From Planctomycetota bacterium (GTDB taxonomy: Bacteria; Planctomycetota; UBA1135; GCA-002686595), in contig PKCK01000092.1 of the NCBI GenBank assembly GCA_002862085.1, positions 25,885 to 89,884 on the forward strand: DNA of 64,000 bases. The letters run 5' to 3'. The notes beneath the pieces were generated by a model. The model had not been told where the DNA came from. It saw only the letters and a list, made by a program, of their open reading frames with translations, and did not search any database. The position numbers and the translations under genes were made by a program. This document shows positions 35,818 through 44,599 of the stretch, piece by piece (the first letter of the stretch is position 1; each line of letters begins with the position of its first letter).

Positions 35818-37059
35818 TCAGCCGGAGGCGGACCCATGGGTCTCCTGGCTCGGGGCGGCGTGGCGCGCAGCTCCGAGGGCGAGGCCCACGGCTGCACAGG
35901 CAGCGAGCAATCCGCTGCCCCCGTCGGAGATGAAGGGAAGGGCCATGCCCTTGGGAGGCGCCAGGCCGGTGACGACCTGGAGGTGGATGAGGGCCTGCAG
36001 GCCGACCGAGGTGGTCAGGCCGAAGGCGGCGAGCGCGGCGAAGCGGTCGTGGATGCAGAGCACGAGACGCAGGGCGTGCCAGGCGAAGGCGGCGAAGATA
36101 CCGACGACGAGCAGCACTCCGAACATCCCCAACTCCTCCCCCACGAGCGCGAACACGTAGTCGGTCTGCATGTACTGCAGTCCCGCGTTCCTGAAGCCGC
36201 CCTGGGCGAAACCGACGCCGAAGAGATCGCCGGACGCCATGGCCTCGGCGGCCCGGCTGACCTGGGAGTTCGTGGACTCGCCGGCCCACACGGCGAAGCG
36301 CTCGCGGACGTGGGAGAAGACCTGGATGGCGAGGAGCAGGAGCACCGCGGCCATCGCTCCCACGAGTCCCACGTGCTTCATACGCGCGCCGCCGACGTAG
36401 AGGGTCGCACCGAAGCAGAAGAGCAGCAGGAGCGCGCCGCCGAGGTCGGGCTCCTTGAGGACGAGGCTGGCGGCGAGGAGCCCGACGAGCAGGGTCGGGA
36501 CGAAGCCGCGCCGCAGGTCTCCGAGGTCGTCGTCGAGCAGGGCGCAGCGCCTGGCTGCCCAGAGGACCAGCGCGACCCGCGCGAGCTCCGAGGCCTGGAT
36601 CGAAGGCCCCCTCCCGAGGATCCTGATCCAGCGGTGGGAGCCGTTGAGGGGCTGTTCGAAGCCGGGAACGAAGCAGAGCACGAGGAGCACGAAGGCTCCC
36701 ACCGTGGCCGCGGGAATGAGGGGCTCGATACGCCGCGGGCCGAGGGCCATGCCTGCGATGAGCAGCGCGAGCCCGGCGAGCCGGAAAGCCGTCTGCTCCA
36801 GCATCTGCCCCCGGAACGCTTCCGGCGGGAGAGTCGTGGCAGCGTGGGAGAGCTGGATCAGCATGCCGAAGACGAGAGCCACGAGGACCGTGCAGAGCAG
36901 CGCGTTGCGGGGCCCGGCCGGATGTGCGGAGCGGGCGCGGTCGGCCGCGCGTCGTGCGGCGTCGCCGAACGGACGCGCGATGGCGGCCGCGCCGTCGAGG
37001 CGCCGCGCGAACCACGCTTTGGCGGCGTCCGACGCCGCTGTTCCCACCGCACGCGCCAT
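35818..37059 (-). CDS. ftsW: SEDS-family peptidoglycan polymerase FtsW
   Basis: 413 residues with about ten membrane segments after a ~50-residue cytoplasmic N-terminus. SEDS signatures are present: NGSHRWIRILGRGPSIQASELARVALVLWAAR, FKEPDLGG-like VLKEPDLGGALLLL (catalytic Asp region), NSQVSRAAEAMASGDLFGVGF and TDYVFALVGEELGMFG, then LPFISDGGSGLLA. SEDS proteins polymerise glycan from lipid II with a class B PBP partner, encoded five genes upstream. The ATG lies 2 nt after the mraY stop. Position in a dcw cluster favours FtsW over RodA, although the two are hard to separate by sequence. Confidence 0.93.
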   Translation of the reverse strand: MARAVGTAASDAAKAWFARRLDGAAAIARPFGDAARRAADRARSAHPAGPRNALLCTVLVALVFGMLIQLSHAATTLPPEAFRGQMLEQTAFRLAGLALLIAGMALGPRRIEPLIPAATVGAFVLLVLCFVPGFEQPLNGSHRWIRILGRGPSIQASELARVALVLWAARRCALLDDDLGDLRRGFVPTLLVGLLAASLVLKEPDLGGALLLLFCFGATLYVGGARMKHVGLVGAMAAVLLLLAIQVFSHVRERFAVWAGESTNSQVSRAAEAMASGDLFGVGFAQGGFRNAGLQYMQTDYVFALVGEELGMFGVLLVVGIFAAFAWHALRLVLCIHDRFAALAAFGLTTSVGLQALIHLQVVTGLAPPKGMALPFISDGGSGLLAACAAVGLALGAARHAAPSQETHGSASG

Positions 37060-37061
37060 GC

Positions 37062-38207
37062 TCAGCGCACCTTCAAGAGGGCCAGGCTCGCCATGGCGCA
37101 CACGGCCGCCACGATCCACGCGCGCGTGACGATGGTCGCCTCGTGCCACTCCTTCTTGCCCGGCCGGAAGATCCCGCCGGTCGTCTGGAGCCCGTGGTGG
37201 ATGGGCGCCATGGTGAAGAGTCGCTTGCCGCCCGTGCGCTTGTACCAGACGCGCTGAAGCGCGCTGGAGCCGAGCTCGGCGAAGAAGACGAAGCCGAGCA
37301 GCGGCAGGACGAGCTCCTGCTTGGCCACCATCGCCATCCAGGCGAGGAGCCCGCCGATCGGGAGGGACCCCGAGTCCCCCATGAACACCTCGGCGGGGTG
37401 AGCGTTGTAGTAGAGGAAGCCCAGGCACGACCCCACGAGCGCCGACCCCATGACCGCCATCTCCGCGGCCTCCGGGATGTAGGGGACGTCGAGATAGAAG
37501 CTCCAGTCCGAGCGGCCAGTGACGTAGCAGAAGACCGCCAGCGCCGAGCCGGACATGAGCACGCAGCCCGCCAGCAGCCCGTCCATGCCGTCGGTGATGT
37601 TCGTCGCGTTCGCGGTACCCGCGATCACGAGCCACCCGAACGCGATGAAGACGAGGGTTCCGAAGACCGTCCCGCCCAGGGGGATCTCGATGTCCTTCAG
37701 GAAAGGCGGATAGACGTCGAGCAGCGAGAAACGGCCGGACGCATGGGCGTACCAGGCGAAGCCCACGACCACGAAGAGCACGGCGATCGTCTGGCCAGCG
37801 AGCTTGGCCTTCGCAGAGAGCCCGCTCGAGCCCTTCACCGCCAGCTTGAGGTAGTCGTCGACGAACCCGACGGCGCTCAGCCCTGCGACGAGCACGAGAC
37901 CGAGCACGACCTGGAGGTTCGAGAGATCGCACCACAGCAGCACGCTCACCATCAGCGAGGTCACGAGGAAGCTGCCCCCCATCGTGGTCGTGTTGTTCTT
38001 CCCCGAGGCCTCCGCGCGACGCGCCAGCTCCGGCGCGTCGGTCTTCGAGGTGTTCTCACCGACACGGTGCGACCGCAGCCAGGCGATGGTCGGCCGCCCG
38101 AGCGCCATCGCGAGCACGAAAGCGGTGAGCGCCGCCGCTGCGGCGCGGAACACCAGCGAGTCGAGCCAGTCGAACCCCGCGCCGCCCATGAGGAACTCGA
38201 TGATCAT
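37062..38207 (-). CDS. mraY: Phospho-MurNAc-pentapeptide transferase MraY
   Basis: 381 residues, about ten membrane segments. MraY makes lipid I from UDP-MurNAc-pentapeptide and undecaprenyl phosphate. Conserved parts are GKNNTTTMGG, VGFVDDYLKL (Asp-Asp), ATNITDGMDGL (catalytic Asp) and AEVFMGDSGSLPIGG. The His-rich loop, usually P-L-H-H-H-x-E-x-x-G-W-x-E, reads APIHHGLQTTGGIFRPGKKE followed by WHEATIVTR; only two of the three His are present in a row and the loop is longer. The ATG overlaps the murF stop by 4 nt; ftsW follows after 2 nt, so the usual murD is absent. Confidence 0.95.
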   Translation of the reverse strand: MIIEFLMGGAGFDWLDSLVFRAAAAALTAFVLAMALGRPTIAWLRSHRVGENTSKTDAPELARRAEASGKNNTTTMGGSFLVTSLMVSVLLWCDLSNLQVVLGLVLVAGLSAVGFVDDYLKLAVKGSSGLSAKAKLAGQTIAVLFVVVGFAWYAHASGRFSLLDVYPPFLKDIEIPLGGTVFGTLVFIAFGWLVIAGTANATNITDGMDGLLAGCVLMSGSALAVFCYVTGRSDWSFYLDVPYIPEAAEMAVMGSALVGSCLGFLYYNAHPAEVFMGDSGSLPIGGLLAWMAMVAKQELVLPLLGFVFFAELGSSALQRVWYKRTGGKRLFTMAPIHHGLQTTGGIFRPGKKEWHEATIVTRAWIVAAVCAMASLALLKVR

Positions 38208-39691
38208 GCCGTCACCTCCGGACTCCGATCCGCGCTCACCCCGTCGAGGCCGGCTTCGAGGGCGTCGACGAGCTGGTCGAGGGCCGCGGTACGACTCGCC
38301 TTGACGAGGATCGCCTCACCGCGCGCGGGGCGCCCTGCCCTTCGGAGCAGGAGAGCAGCTGCCTCCTCGCGGCCGCCGGCCCGGTGGACCACCAGACCGC
38401 GTGCCTTCGCGGCCTCGGCGCAGGCCGCCAGCTCGTCCTCGAAGGGTGCCTCCCCCACGAGGACGAGTCGATCGATCCCGGCCGCAGCGGCGTGGCCAGC
38501 CACCGCCCGATGCAGCTCGACCGATTCGTGCCCGAGCTCCGCCATGGGCCCGAGGACGAGGGTACGCACCGTGGCGGGCAGCCCCTCGAGGACCTCGATC
38601 GCGGCGGCCACGGATTCGGGATTGGCGTTGTAGGAGTCGTCCACCAGGAGCACCCCGCCAGCGCTCCGGGGAGCGAGGCGGTGGGGTTCGGGTCGCAGCC
38701 CGGCCAGACGGCTCGCCATGCGTCCGACGGGAGCCCCGAGGGCGGCGAGCGGCGCCAGCGAAAGCAGCGCGTTACCCACGGCGTGGGTGCCGAGCAGGGA
38801 GACGAAGTGCTCACCAGGGAGCTCAGCGGCGAGCTCTCCACCGAGCTGGAAGGCCGTGCCGTCGGCCCGGCGCTCGACGCGGGTCGTGTGCAGCGACGCG
38901 CGCTCGTCGCCCGCCGCGGAGACCGTCACCAAGCGCGTCCCCTCGGGCACGCGCCGCATCAGGTGAGGAGTGCGCGGACAGTCGAGGTTGAGGACGCAGA
39001 GGGAGTCGTCGACTCCCTCCAGCGCCGCGACCAGATCGCCCTTCTCGCGGAGGACGCCCCCGAGCGAGCCCAGCCCCTCGAGGTGGCTGTGCCCGACGCA
39101 TGTGACGATGGCGATCCTGGGCCGCGCGATCTCCGCGAGTTGCGCGATCTCACCGGGCCCGTTGGTGCCGAGTTCGACGACCAGCGCGCCGGTGTGCTCG
39201 TCCGCCAGGAAGAGGGTCCGCGGGACGCCGATCTCGTTGTTGAAGGACGCCGGACTGGAGACGACCGAGATCTCCGCGGCGAGGAGGCTCGCCAGGATCG
39301 CCTTGGTGGAGGTCTTCCCGCACGAGCCGGTGATCCCGAACACGGTCGCGCGAGTCAGCCGGGCGCGCACCTCTCGAGCGATGGCCGCGAGGGCCGCGCG
39401 GGCGTCGTCGCAGGTGACCGTGGCGACACCGTACGCCGCCGAGAGTTCGCCGAGGCGTTCACGCGCCCGGGGGGAGTCCGTCGCGAGCACGCATATCGCG
39501 CCGCCGAGGATCGCACTCTCGGCGAATCGCGCGCCGTCGAAGTTCGGCCCCTCGAGGCCGACGAAGAGGCACTCCTTGTCGAGGTGCCGCGAGTCCGTGC
39601 AGATCGCGGGCACGTACGCGGTGCGATCGACGCCGGCGCTCCAGCGCGGCTCGACGGCGTCCATGACGTCCCCGACGGTGAAGTGGATCAT
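38204..39691 (-). CDS. murF: UDP-MurNAc-tripeptide--D-Ala-D-Ala ligase MurF
   Basis: 495 residues. MurF adds D-Ala-D-Ala to complete the UDP-MurNAc-pentapeptide. Motifs in order: CTDSRHLDKECLFVGLEG in the N-terminal domain, the ATP loop FGITGSCGKTSTKAI, SFNNEIGVPRTLF, VVELGTNGPGEIAQL, GHSHLEGLGS and DDSYNANPESVAAAI, the last diagnostic of MurF. It overlaps murE at its start and mraY at its end by 4 nt each (ATGA), so translation is coupled. No ddl gene accompanies it in the cluster. Confidence 0.96.
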   Translation of the reverse strand: MIHFTVGDVMDAVEPRWSAGVDRTAYVPAICTDSRHLDKECLFVGLEGPNFDGARFAESAILGGAICVLATDSPRARERLGELSAAYGVATVTCDDARAALAAIAREVRARLTRATVFGITGSCGKTSTKAILASLLAAEISVVSSPASFNNEIGVPRTLFLADEHTGALVVELGTNGPGEIAQLAEIARPRIAIVTCVGHSHLEGLGSLGGVLREKGDLVAALEGVDDSLCVLNLDCPRTPHLMRRVPEGTRLVTVSAAGDERASLHTTRVERRADGTAFQLGGELAAELPGEHFVSLLGTHAVGNALLSLAPLAALGAPVGRMASRLAGLRPEPHRLAPRSAGGVLLVDDSYNANPESVAAAIEVLEGLPATVRTLVLGPMAELGHESVELHRAVAGHAAAAGIDRLVLVGEAPFEDELAACAEAAKARGLVVHRAGGREEAAALLLRRAGRPARGEAILVKASRTAALDQLVDALEAGLDGVSADRSPEVTA

Positions 39692-41346
39692 GAGGCGCTC
39701 CTCCCCTCTTCCAAGGCCAAACGCGCGAGCGCCTCGGCGGCGACGACGCGGTCGTCGAAGGGCAGCGCCTGCCCCGCGATGGTCTGGGTGTTCTCGTGGC
39801 CCTTGCCCGCGATCAGGATCACGTCGCCGCGGCGCGCCATGCCGAGCGCACGCTCGATCGCCCGGCCGCGGTCCAGCTCGAGCACGCGCCGACCGCCCGC
39901 GGCGTCGATCCCCTGGAGCACGGCGTCGGCGATCGCGGCAGGGTCCTCGCTCCGGGGGTTGTCGCTCGTCACCACGGAGACGTCCGCGATCCGGCCGGCG
40001 GCGCGCCCCATGGGAACGCGCTTCCCGCGGTCACGGTCTCCGCCGCAGCCGAAGACACAGATGAGGCGCCCGGAATCCCCCCGGCCGTCGAGGTCGCAGC
40101 GCAGATCCGCGAGCACTCGCTCCATCGCCTCCGGGCTGTGAGCGTAGTCCACCATGACCTCGAACGGCGCCGCGCCGGCTCCCGCGCCAGCGCTGACGCG
40201 CTCGAGGCGCCCCGGCGGGGCCACCGCCGCGCCGAGTCCGGCAGCGACCGCGGCGGCGGAGGCCCCCAGGGACCGCGCGATGGCCACCGCCACGAGGGCG
40301 TTCTCGACGTTGTGCCTGCCCGGCAGCGGGAGCTCCACCGGGGCGGCCGGGAGCCCGAGGCCCGCGAGGACGAAGGACCAGCCTTCTCGAGTGCGCCGCA
40401 CCTTGCGCGCGGTCAGATCAGCCTCCGCGTCGACGTCGACGGTGACGACTCGCGCGCCAGCGGCCGCCGCGCGGCGCCGCATCTCGAGGCTCGCGTCGCT
40501 CCGCCCGAAGACGACGGCGATCCCCTCACCCGGCGTGAGCAGGTCCCAGACGCGCGCCTTCGCGTCCAGGTAGCGCTCCATCGAACCGTGGTAGTCGAGG
40601 TGCTCGCGGCTGAGATTCGTGAAGGCGGCGACCCTCGGCGCGAGGCCTGCGAGGCGCCCCTGGACGAGCCCGTGCGAGCTCGCCTCCATCACCGCCGTGC
40701 GGCCTCCGCCCGCCACGTGACCTGCGAGCAGCGCCTGGAGCGAAGCGACGTCGGGCGTCGTGTGCGAGGCGGCGAGGCGCAGCGGACCGCGCGCCGAGCG
40801 CAGTCGGTGCCCGGCGGTGCCGAGGACGGCCGGCGCGAGCTCCGCTCGATCGAGCAGCTGTCCGACCAGGTGGCACACGGACGTCTTCCCGTTCGTGCCG
40901 GTCACCGCCGCGATCAGCAGCCGGTCCGCGGGGCGGCCGTGGATGTCGGCGGCCACGGCGCCGAGCACCTCCGCGGCGCGCGGGTGGAGCCAGAGTGAGC
41001 GCCCGGCGAGATCGACCCCGCGCGCCTCGAGAGCAGCCGCGGCGTCGCCGACGCTGCGCTCGGGCGAGACCAGCGCGCTGGTGGCCCCTCGCGAGAAGGC
41101 ATCGGGCAGGAAGCGAGCGCCGTCGGTTCGCAGCCCCCGGAGCCCCGCGAAGAGCTCACCTGGCTTCACCCGCGTGGACTGGATCCGGATCCCGACGGGT
41201 ACCCGGGCGCCGGCGAGGTCGCCCGGCCGCGCGGGCCGCGGGCCGCCGGCCGCGCCGAGGTCGAAGAGCACGCCCCCGTGGCTCTCCACCAGCGCCGTCA
41301 TGGACTCCGCGCCGCGGCGTCCCCGGTTCCCCTCGGGTCGGATCAT
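39688..41346 (-). CDS. murE: UDP-MurNAc-dipeptide ligase MurE, meso-DAP type
   Basis: 552 residues. The ATP loop is IAAVTGTNGKTSVCHL, followed by ASHTTPDVASLQALL, VMEASSHGLVQGRL, TNLSREHLDYHGSMERYLDAK (carbamoylated Lys region), VDYAHSPEAMERVL, VFGCGGDRDRGKRVPMG and TSDNPRSEDP. The DNPR tetrapeptide is the established marker for meso-diaminopimelate as the third amino acid; lysine enzymes differ here. This predicts DAP-type peptidoglycan. The ATG at 41346 overlaps the PBP stop by 4 nt, which supports this start although it gives a ~30-residue N-terminal tail. Confidence 0.96.
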   Translation of the reverse strand: MIRPEGNRGRRGAESMTALVESHGGVLFDLGAAGGPRPARPGDLAGARVPVGIRIQSTRVKPGELFAGLRGLRTDGARFLPDAFSRGATSALVSPERSVGDAAAALEARGVDLAGRSLWLHPRAAEVLGAVAADIHGRPADRLLIAAVTGTNGKTSVCHLVGQLLDRAELAPAVLGTAGHRLRSARGPLRLAASHTTPDVASLQALLAGHVAGGGRTAVMEASSHGLVQGRLAGLAPRVAAFTNLSREHLDYHGSMERYLDAKARVWDLLTPGEGIAVVFGRSDASLEMRRRAAAAGARVVTVDVDAEADLTARKVRRTREGWSFVLAGLGLPAAPVELPLPGRHNVENALVAVAIARSLGASAAAVAAGLGAAVAPPGRLERVSAGAGAGAAPFEVMVDYAHSPEAMERVLADLRCDLDGRGDSGRLICVFGCGGDRDRGKRVPMGRAAGRIADVSVVTSDNPRSEDPAAIADAVLQGIDAAGGRRVLELDRGRAIERALGMARRGDVILIAGKGHENTQTIAGQALPFDDRVVAAEALARLALEEGRSAS

Positions 41347-44162
41347 CGCTGCGACCCCGCCTCGTCTTCGCGAGGCTCCCAGGGCTCGTCGGTGTCGAGC
41401 CAGCGCGCGTCGTAGGAGCGCGCCTTGGTCCCGACCGGGGCGCCTCCTCGCTCGAAGATCGGCTCACCGGTCGCTGGTACGTCGGCTGCAACGCGCTCGC
41501 TCGCCGACGATTCGCCCTCGTGGACGCGGGAAAAGCCGAAGGCCTGTCGCAGGATCGCGATGGCGGTCGGGCCGGACACCCGCGAGCCGAATCGCTCGCG
41601 GCCGATCGGGTCGTCGGCGACCACGAGAACCATGACCTCGCGCTCCTCGCCGTTCACATCGACGGCGCGGGCCACCGCGCACATCGACGAGGTGTAGCAC
41701 GACCGTCTGCGGTGAGGCCGCTCGAGCGCGCGGATCGCCTGCCGCTTGGCTCGCGTCCATTTCTCTCCGTCGCGCGCCGCCTTCGCCAGCTCCCTGAGTT
41801 CGAGGTGGACGCAGAGCTCCGTCGGCACCTTCTCGGTCGTGCCCGTCTTGGTCCCGATCCAGCTGAACTCGGGATGCATCGCGCGCTTCGCGACGGCGTC
41901 GCCGGTGCCGATCTCCGCGCCGAGCGCCATCATCTCGCGCGTGTCACGGCAGGCCTCGGGGGCGAGCACTTGCTCGCCGCCCTCGAGCTGCGCCTCGAAG
42001 CGCCGACCATCACGCTCGAGCGCCCGCACCAGTCGAAGCGGACGACGCACTCCGCCGCGGAGCATCGTCGCGAGGCCGGCCGCGTGCTGCCAGAGGGTGA
42101 CGGTCAGCTCGTGCCCGAACCCGACGGAGGCGTGGGTCTGGTTGCTGCGCCACGTGCCGCGCTGGAGCGGCGTCAGATAGCCGTCGCGCTCGGGGCCGAG
42201 GCCCGCACCGGGCCTGGCGCCGTAGCCGAGCCGCAGGATCGCGTCCCGCAGCTGCGAGGCCTCGATGCGCAGCGCGATCTGGACGAGGACCGCGTTGCAC
42301 GAGTGCGCGAGTCCCTCCGCCGCGGTGATCTTCGCCTCCGTGGGCGCGCCCTCCGCCTCGCGGATGGTCCGGCCACCGAGGCGCAGGCCCGCGCCGCGGA
42401 AGGTCGGGAAGAGCTCGTCCGGCGTGGTGACGCCCGCGTCCAGCGCGAGGGCCATGATGATCGCCTTGAAGGTCGAGCCCGGCGTGAACTCGTGCAGGAG
42501 CGGCGCGAAGCCCGAGTAGTCGTAGGGCGACGCGGAGTCGACGGCGAGGACGTCCCCTGACTCGACGTCCACGGCGATCGCCATCGCGAGCGCAGGGTCG
42601 TGCTCCTCCATCAGCCGGCGGAGCTCGGCGTGCACGACCTCCTGGAGCCGCGCGTCGAGGGTGACCTCGACGCGCGGGACGTCCGTGCCCTCGCGGTAGC
42701 CCTTGAAGTAGTCGGGGACGCCCGGCCCCCAGTCCCGCTGGCGGTCCCGAGGGACGTGGCGGGAGCGTCGCTCGTAGACGCGGCCTTCGAGGCCGCCCAC
42801 GAGCGGCGCCCAGGGGCCGTTCTCGAAGACCGTCTGGCAGAGCAGTTCGACCCCGCTCCGGGGGCGTCGCTCGGAGATGAGCGCGTCGCGGTGCGCGGCG
42901 AAGGGCTCCGCGGGGTCCTCCCAGTCGATGACGTGCGGACGCCACAGGCGGTCTCGCTCGGCCTGCGCGAGCGCACGCGCCTCGTCGAGCAGGCCCCAGT
43001 GACCGAGGATCGAGAAGGCGTCCTCCTCCGACTGGTCGAGGTGCGGCGCCACCGGGGCCCCGCCCGGCCTCGTCGGGTGGCGGCGCTCGACCCGCGGGAC
43101 GAGCGCGACCTGATAGGAGGAGATCCCCTCCGCCCGCATGAACTCCTTCACCTCGTGTGCCCGCACGGGGTCGATGGCTCGCGCGAGCACTCTGAAGCGA
43201 GTGGGAACGAGCTCCGCCCAGACGGCGTTCCGAAGCCGCTCGGTCACGTCGCTGCGCGGCTCCCCCTCGAGCGCGAGGCGCGCGTTCCGCGGCAGCCGTT
43301 CGATCATCGCCTCGCGCCCCACGAGGGCGATGAGCGCGTCGAGCATGCGACGCGTCCAGCGGTCGGGCGCAGCCGTCACCTCGCGGCCCTTCGGGTCCTT
43401 CCGGATCCCGAACTGATCTTCGCGCGCCTCGCGGCCGAGGGCGGCGATGGGCTCCATGGCGAGGGTCCAGGTCGGCGCGACCGTTCCCTCCACGCGCACG
43501 AGCGACATCCCGCGCACGGCTCCGCGGGGCGGCTCCGTCGGATCGACGACGCCGGTGTCCAGCCACTCCGAGACCCGGCCGGCCGTCTCGTCGTCGAAGG
43601 CGAGCATGCGCGGCTCGGCGGGGACGAGGCGCCCTCGGTGCGGGCCGTCCGCGAGCAGGGAAGCGGGCATCATCCGCTCCAGGACCCGCTCGACGGGCCA
43701 CTGCTCGTCAGCCGCTCCTGCCCGGCCGATGGACGCGGCCTCGCTGTTCCGACTCAGGATCACCGACAGTCCGCGGGCGATACGGTCCGGCGTGTGCGCG
43801 CGCAGGAGGGCCCGGGGCGAGACCGTCAGGTCGAAGCACTCGACGCTCATCGCGAGTGGCCGCCCGGTCCGATCGAGGATCGCGAAACCCGGCGTGGGCG
43901 CCGTCTCCGTACGCGTCGCGTCCGGTTGAGCGCCGTCGGCGAAGACACTCATCCAGAAGGCGCGTCCTGCGACGATGAGGAAGACGACGGCGATCCCCGC
44001 GAAGAGGGATGCCGGGCGCAGACCGGAGGCCCCGACGGGCGACGCCGCGGAGGCCGGGACGAAGGGGACGCCGCGATCGCGGCGGCCTCGCCGGGAGCCA
44101 GCGCCGCCGCGCTGCGGCCGCGTCGGACTCTTGTCGGGCTCGGAACACTCCCCCAACGCCAT
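41343..44162 (-). CDS. ftsI: Class B penicillin-binding protein, FtsI-like, unusually long
   Basis: 939 residues against about 590 in E. coli FtsI. A basic cytoplasmic tail (1-~50) and one membrane helix (about 51-68) precede a very long non-catalytic region with FAILDRTGRPLAMSV near its start. The transpeptidase domain occupies about 495-870, with STFK at 563-566 (active Ser), SCN at 621-623 and KTGT at 772-775. All three catalytic motifs are intact, so it should cross-link peptidoglycan and bind beta-lactams. The ATG at 44162 has GGAGGGGGAGG 8-18 nt upstream; the alternative at 44183 has no such site. A 194-nt gap separates it from the ftsL-like gene. Confidence 0.9.
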   Translation of the reverse strand: MALGECSEPDKSPTRPQRGGAGSRRGRRDRGVPFVPASAASPVGASGLRPASLFAGIAVVFLIVAGRAFWMSVFADGAQPDATRTETAPTPGFAILDRTGRPLAMSVECFDLTVSPRALLRAHTPDRIARGLSVILSRNSEAASIGRAGAADEQWPVERVLERMMPASLLADGPHRGRLVPAEPRMLAFDDETAGRVSEWLDTGVVDPTEPPRGAVRGMSLVRVEGTVAPTWTLAMEPIAALGREAREDQFGIRKDPKGREVTAAPDRWTRRMLDALIALVGREAMIERLPRNARLALEGEPRSDVTERLRNAVWAELVPTRFRVLARAIDPVRAHEVKEFMRAEGISSYQVALVPRVERRHPTRPGGAPVAPHLDQSEEDAFSILGHWGLLDEARALAQAERDRLWRPHVIDWEDPAEPFAAHRDALISERRPRSGVELLCQTVFENGPWAPLVGGLEGRVYERRSRHVPRDRQRDWGPGVPDYFKGYREGTDVPRVEVTLDARLQEVVHAELRRLMEEHDPALAMAIAVDVESGDVLAVDSASPYDYSGFAPLLHEFTPGSTFKAIIMALALDAGVTTPDELFPTFRGAGLRLGGRTIREAEGAPTEAKITAAEGLAHSCNAVLVQIALRIEASQLRDAILRLGYGARPGAGLGPERDGYLTPLQRGTWRSNQTHASVGFGHELTVTLWQHAAGLATMLRGGVRRPLRLVRALERDGRRFEAQLEGGEQVLAPEACRDTREMMALGAEIGTGDAVAKRAMHPEFSWIGTKTGTTEKVPTELCVHLELRELAKAARDGEKWTRAKRQAIRALERPHRRRSCYTSSMCAVARAVDVNGEEREVMVLVVADDPIGRERFGSRVSGPTAIAILRQAFGFSRVHEGESSASERVAADVPATGEPIFERGGAPVGTKARSYDARWLDTDEPWEPREDEAGSQR

Positions 44163-44356
44163 AGCGGATCCCTCCCCCTCCAAGGGAGCTGTGCATCGCG
44201 ACCGGCTACGAGGCGTGCGGGCCCCGCGGCCGTCGCCGGGTCTTCAACGTGTCGGGGGTTGATGGACCCCACGAACGCCGGTGGGGCGTCCGCGGTCCCG
44301 ACGTGGTCGTGGTGCGGTCGGAAGGTCGAACGAGGGTGCGGCCCCGCTCGGCTCCG

Positions 44357-44599
44357 TCAACGGCGCGGAAGCTCGTGCCCCGCGCCGTGTCTACGAGTGT
44401 GTTCAGCGGAGAGCTCGAATTCAAATCGCGCCAGCTCGGACGTCAGGCCGCTGCATCGGCGGAGGTTCCACTCGGTCTCGTCCACGAGGCGATCGAGCTC
44501 CGCCGCGTCCTGGAAGTTCCGGCCCTGGACGAGCGCCGTGACGGCGCCCAGGGCCAGCACACCGCCCCAGAGGGCGGCGCCGAGGGAGAAGCGGGTCAT
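44357..44599 (-). CDS. FtsL-like small bitopic membrane protein
   Basis: 80 residues: a short cytoplasmic start, one membrane helix (about 8-24, LGAALWGGVLALGAVTALV) and a helical, charged outer part with possible coiled coil (ELDRLVDETEWNLRRC, LTSELARFEFELSAEH). FtsL proteins are poorly conserved in sequence but share this size, topology and position between rsmH and ftsI, where they join the FtsQLB division complex. The ATG overlaps the rsmH stop by 4 nt. The call rests on topology and position only, so no symbol is given. Confidence 0.65.
   Translation of the reverse strand: MTRFSLGAALWGGVLALGAVTALVQGRNFQDAAELDRLVDETEWNLRRCSGLTSELARFEFELSAEHTRRHGAGHELPRR

Noticed and set aside
44206..44424. 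A 72-codon ORF between ftsI and the ftsL-like gene
   Set aside because: It overlaps the end of the ftsL-like gene in another frame and is Arg/Thr/Pro-rich low-complexity sequence. The 194-nt gap is more likely untranslated or an internal promoter region.
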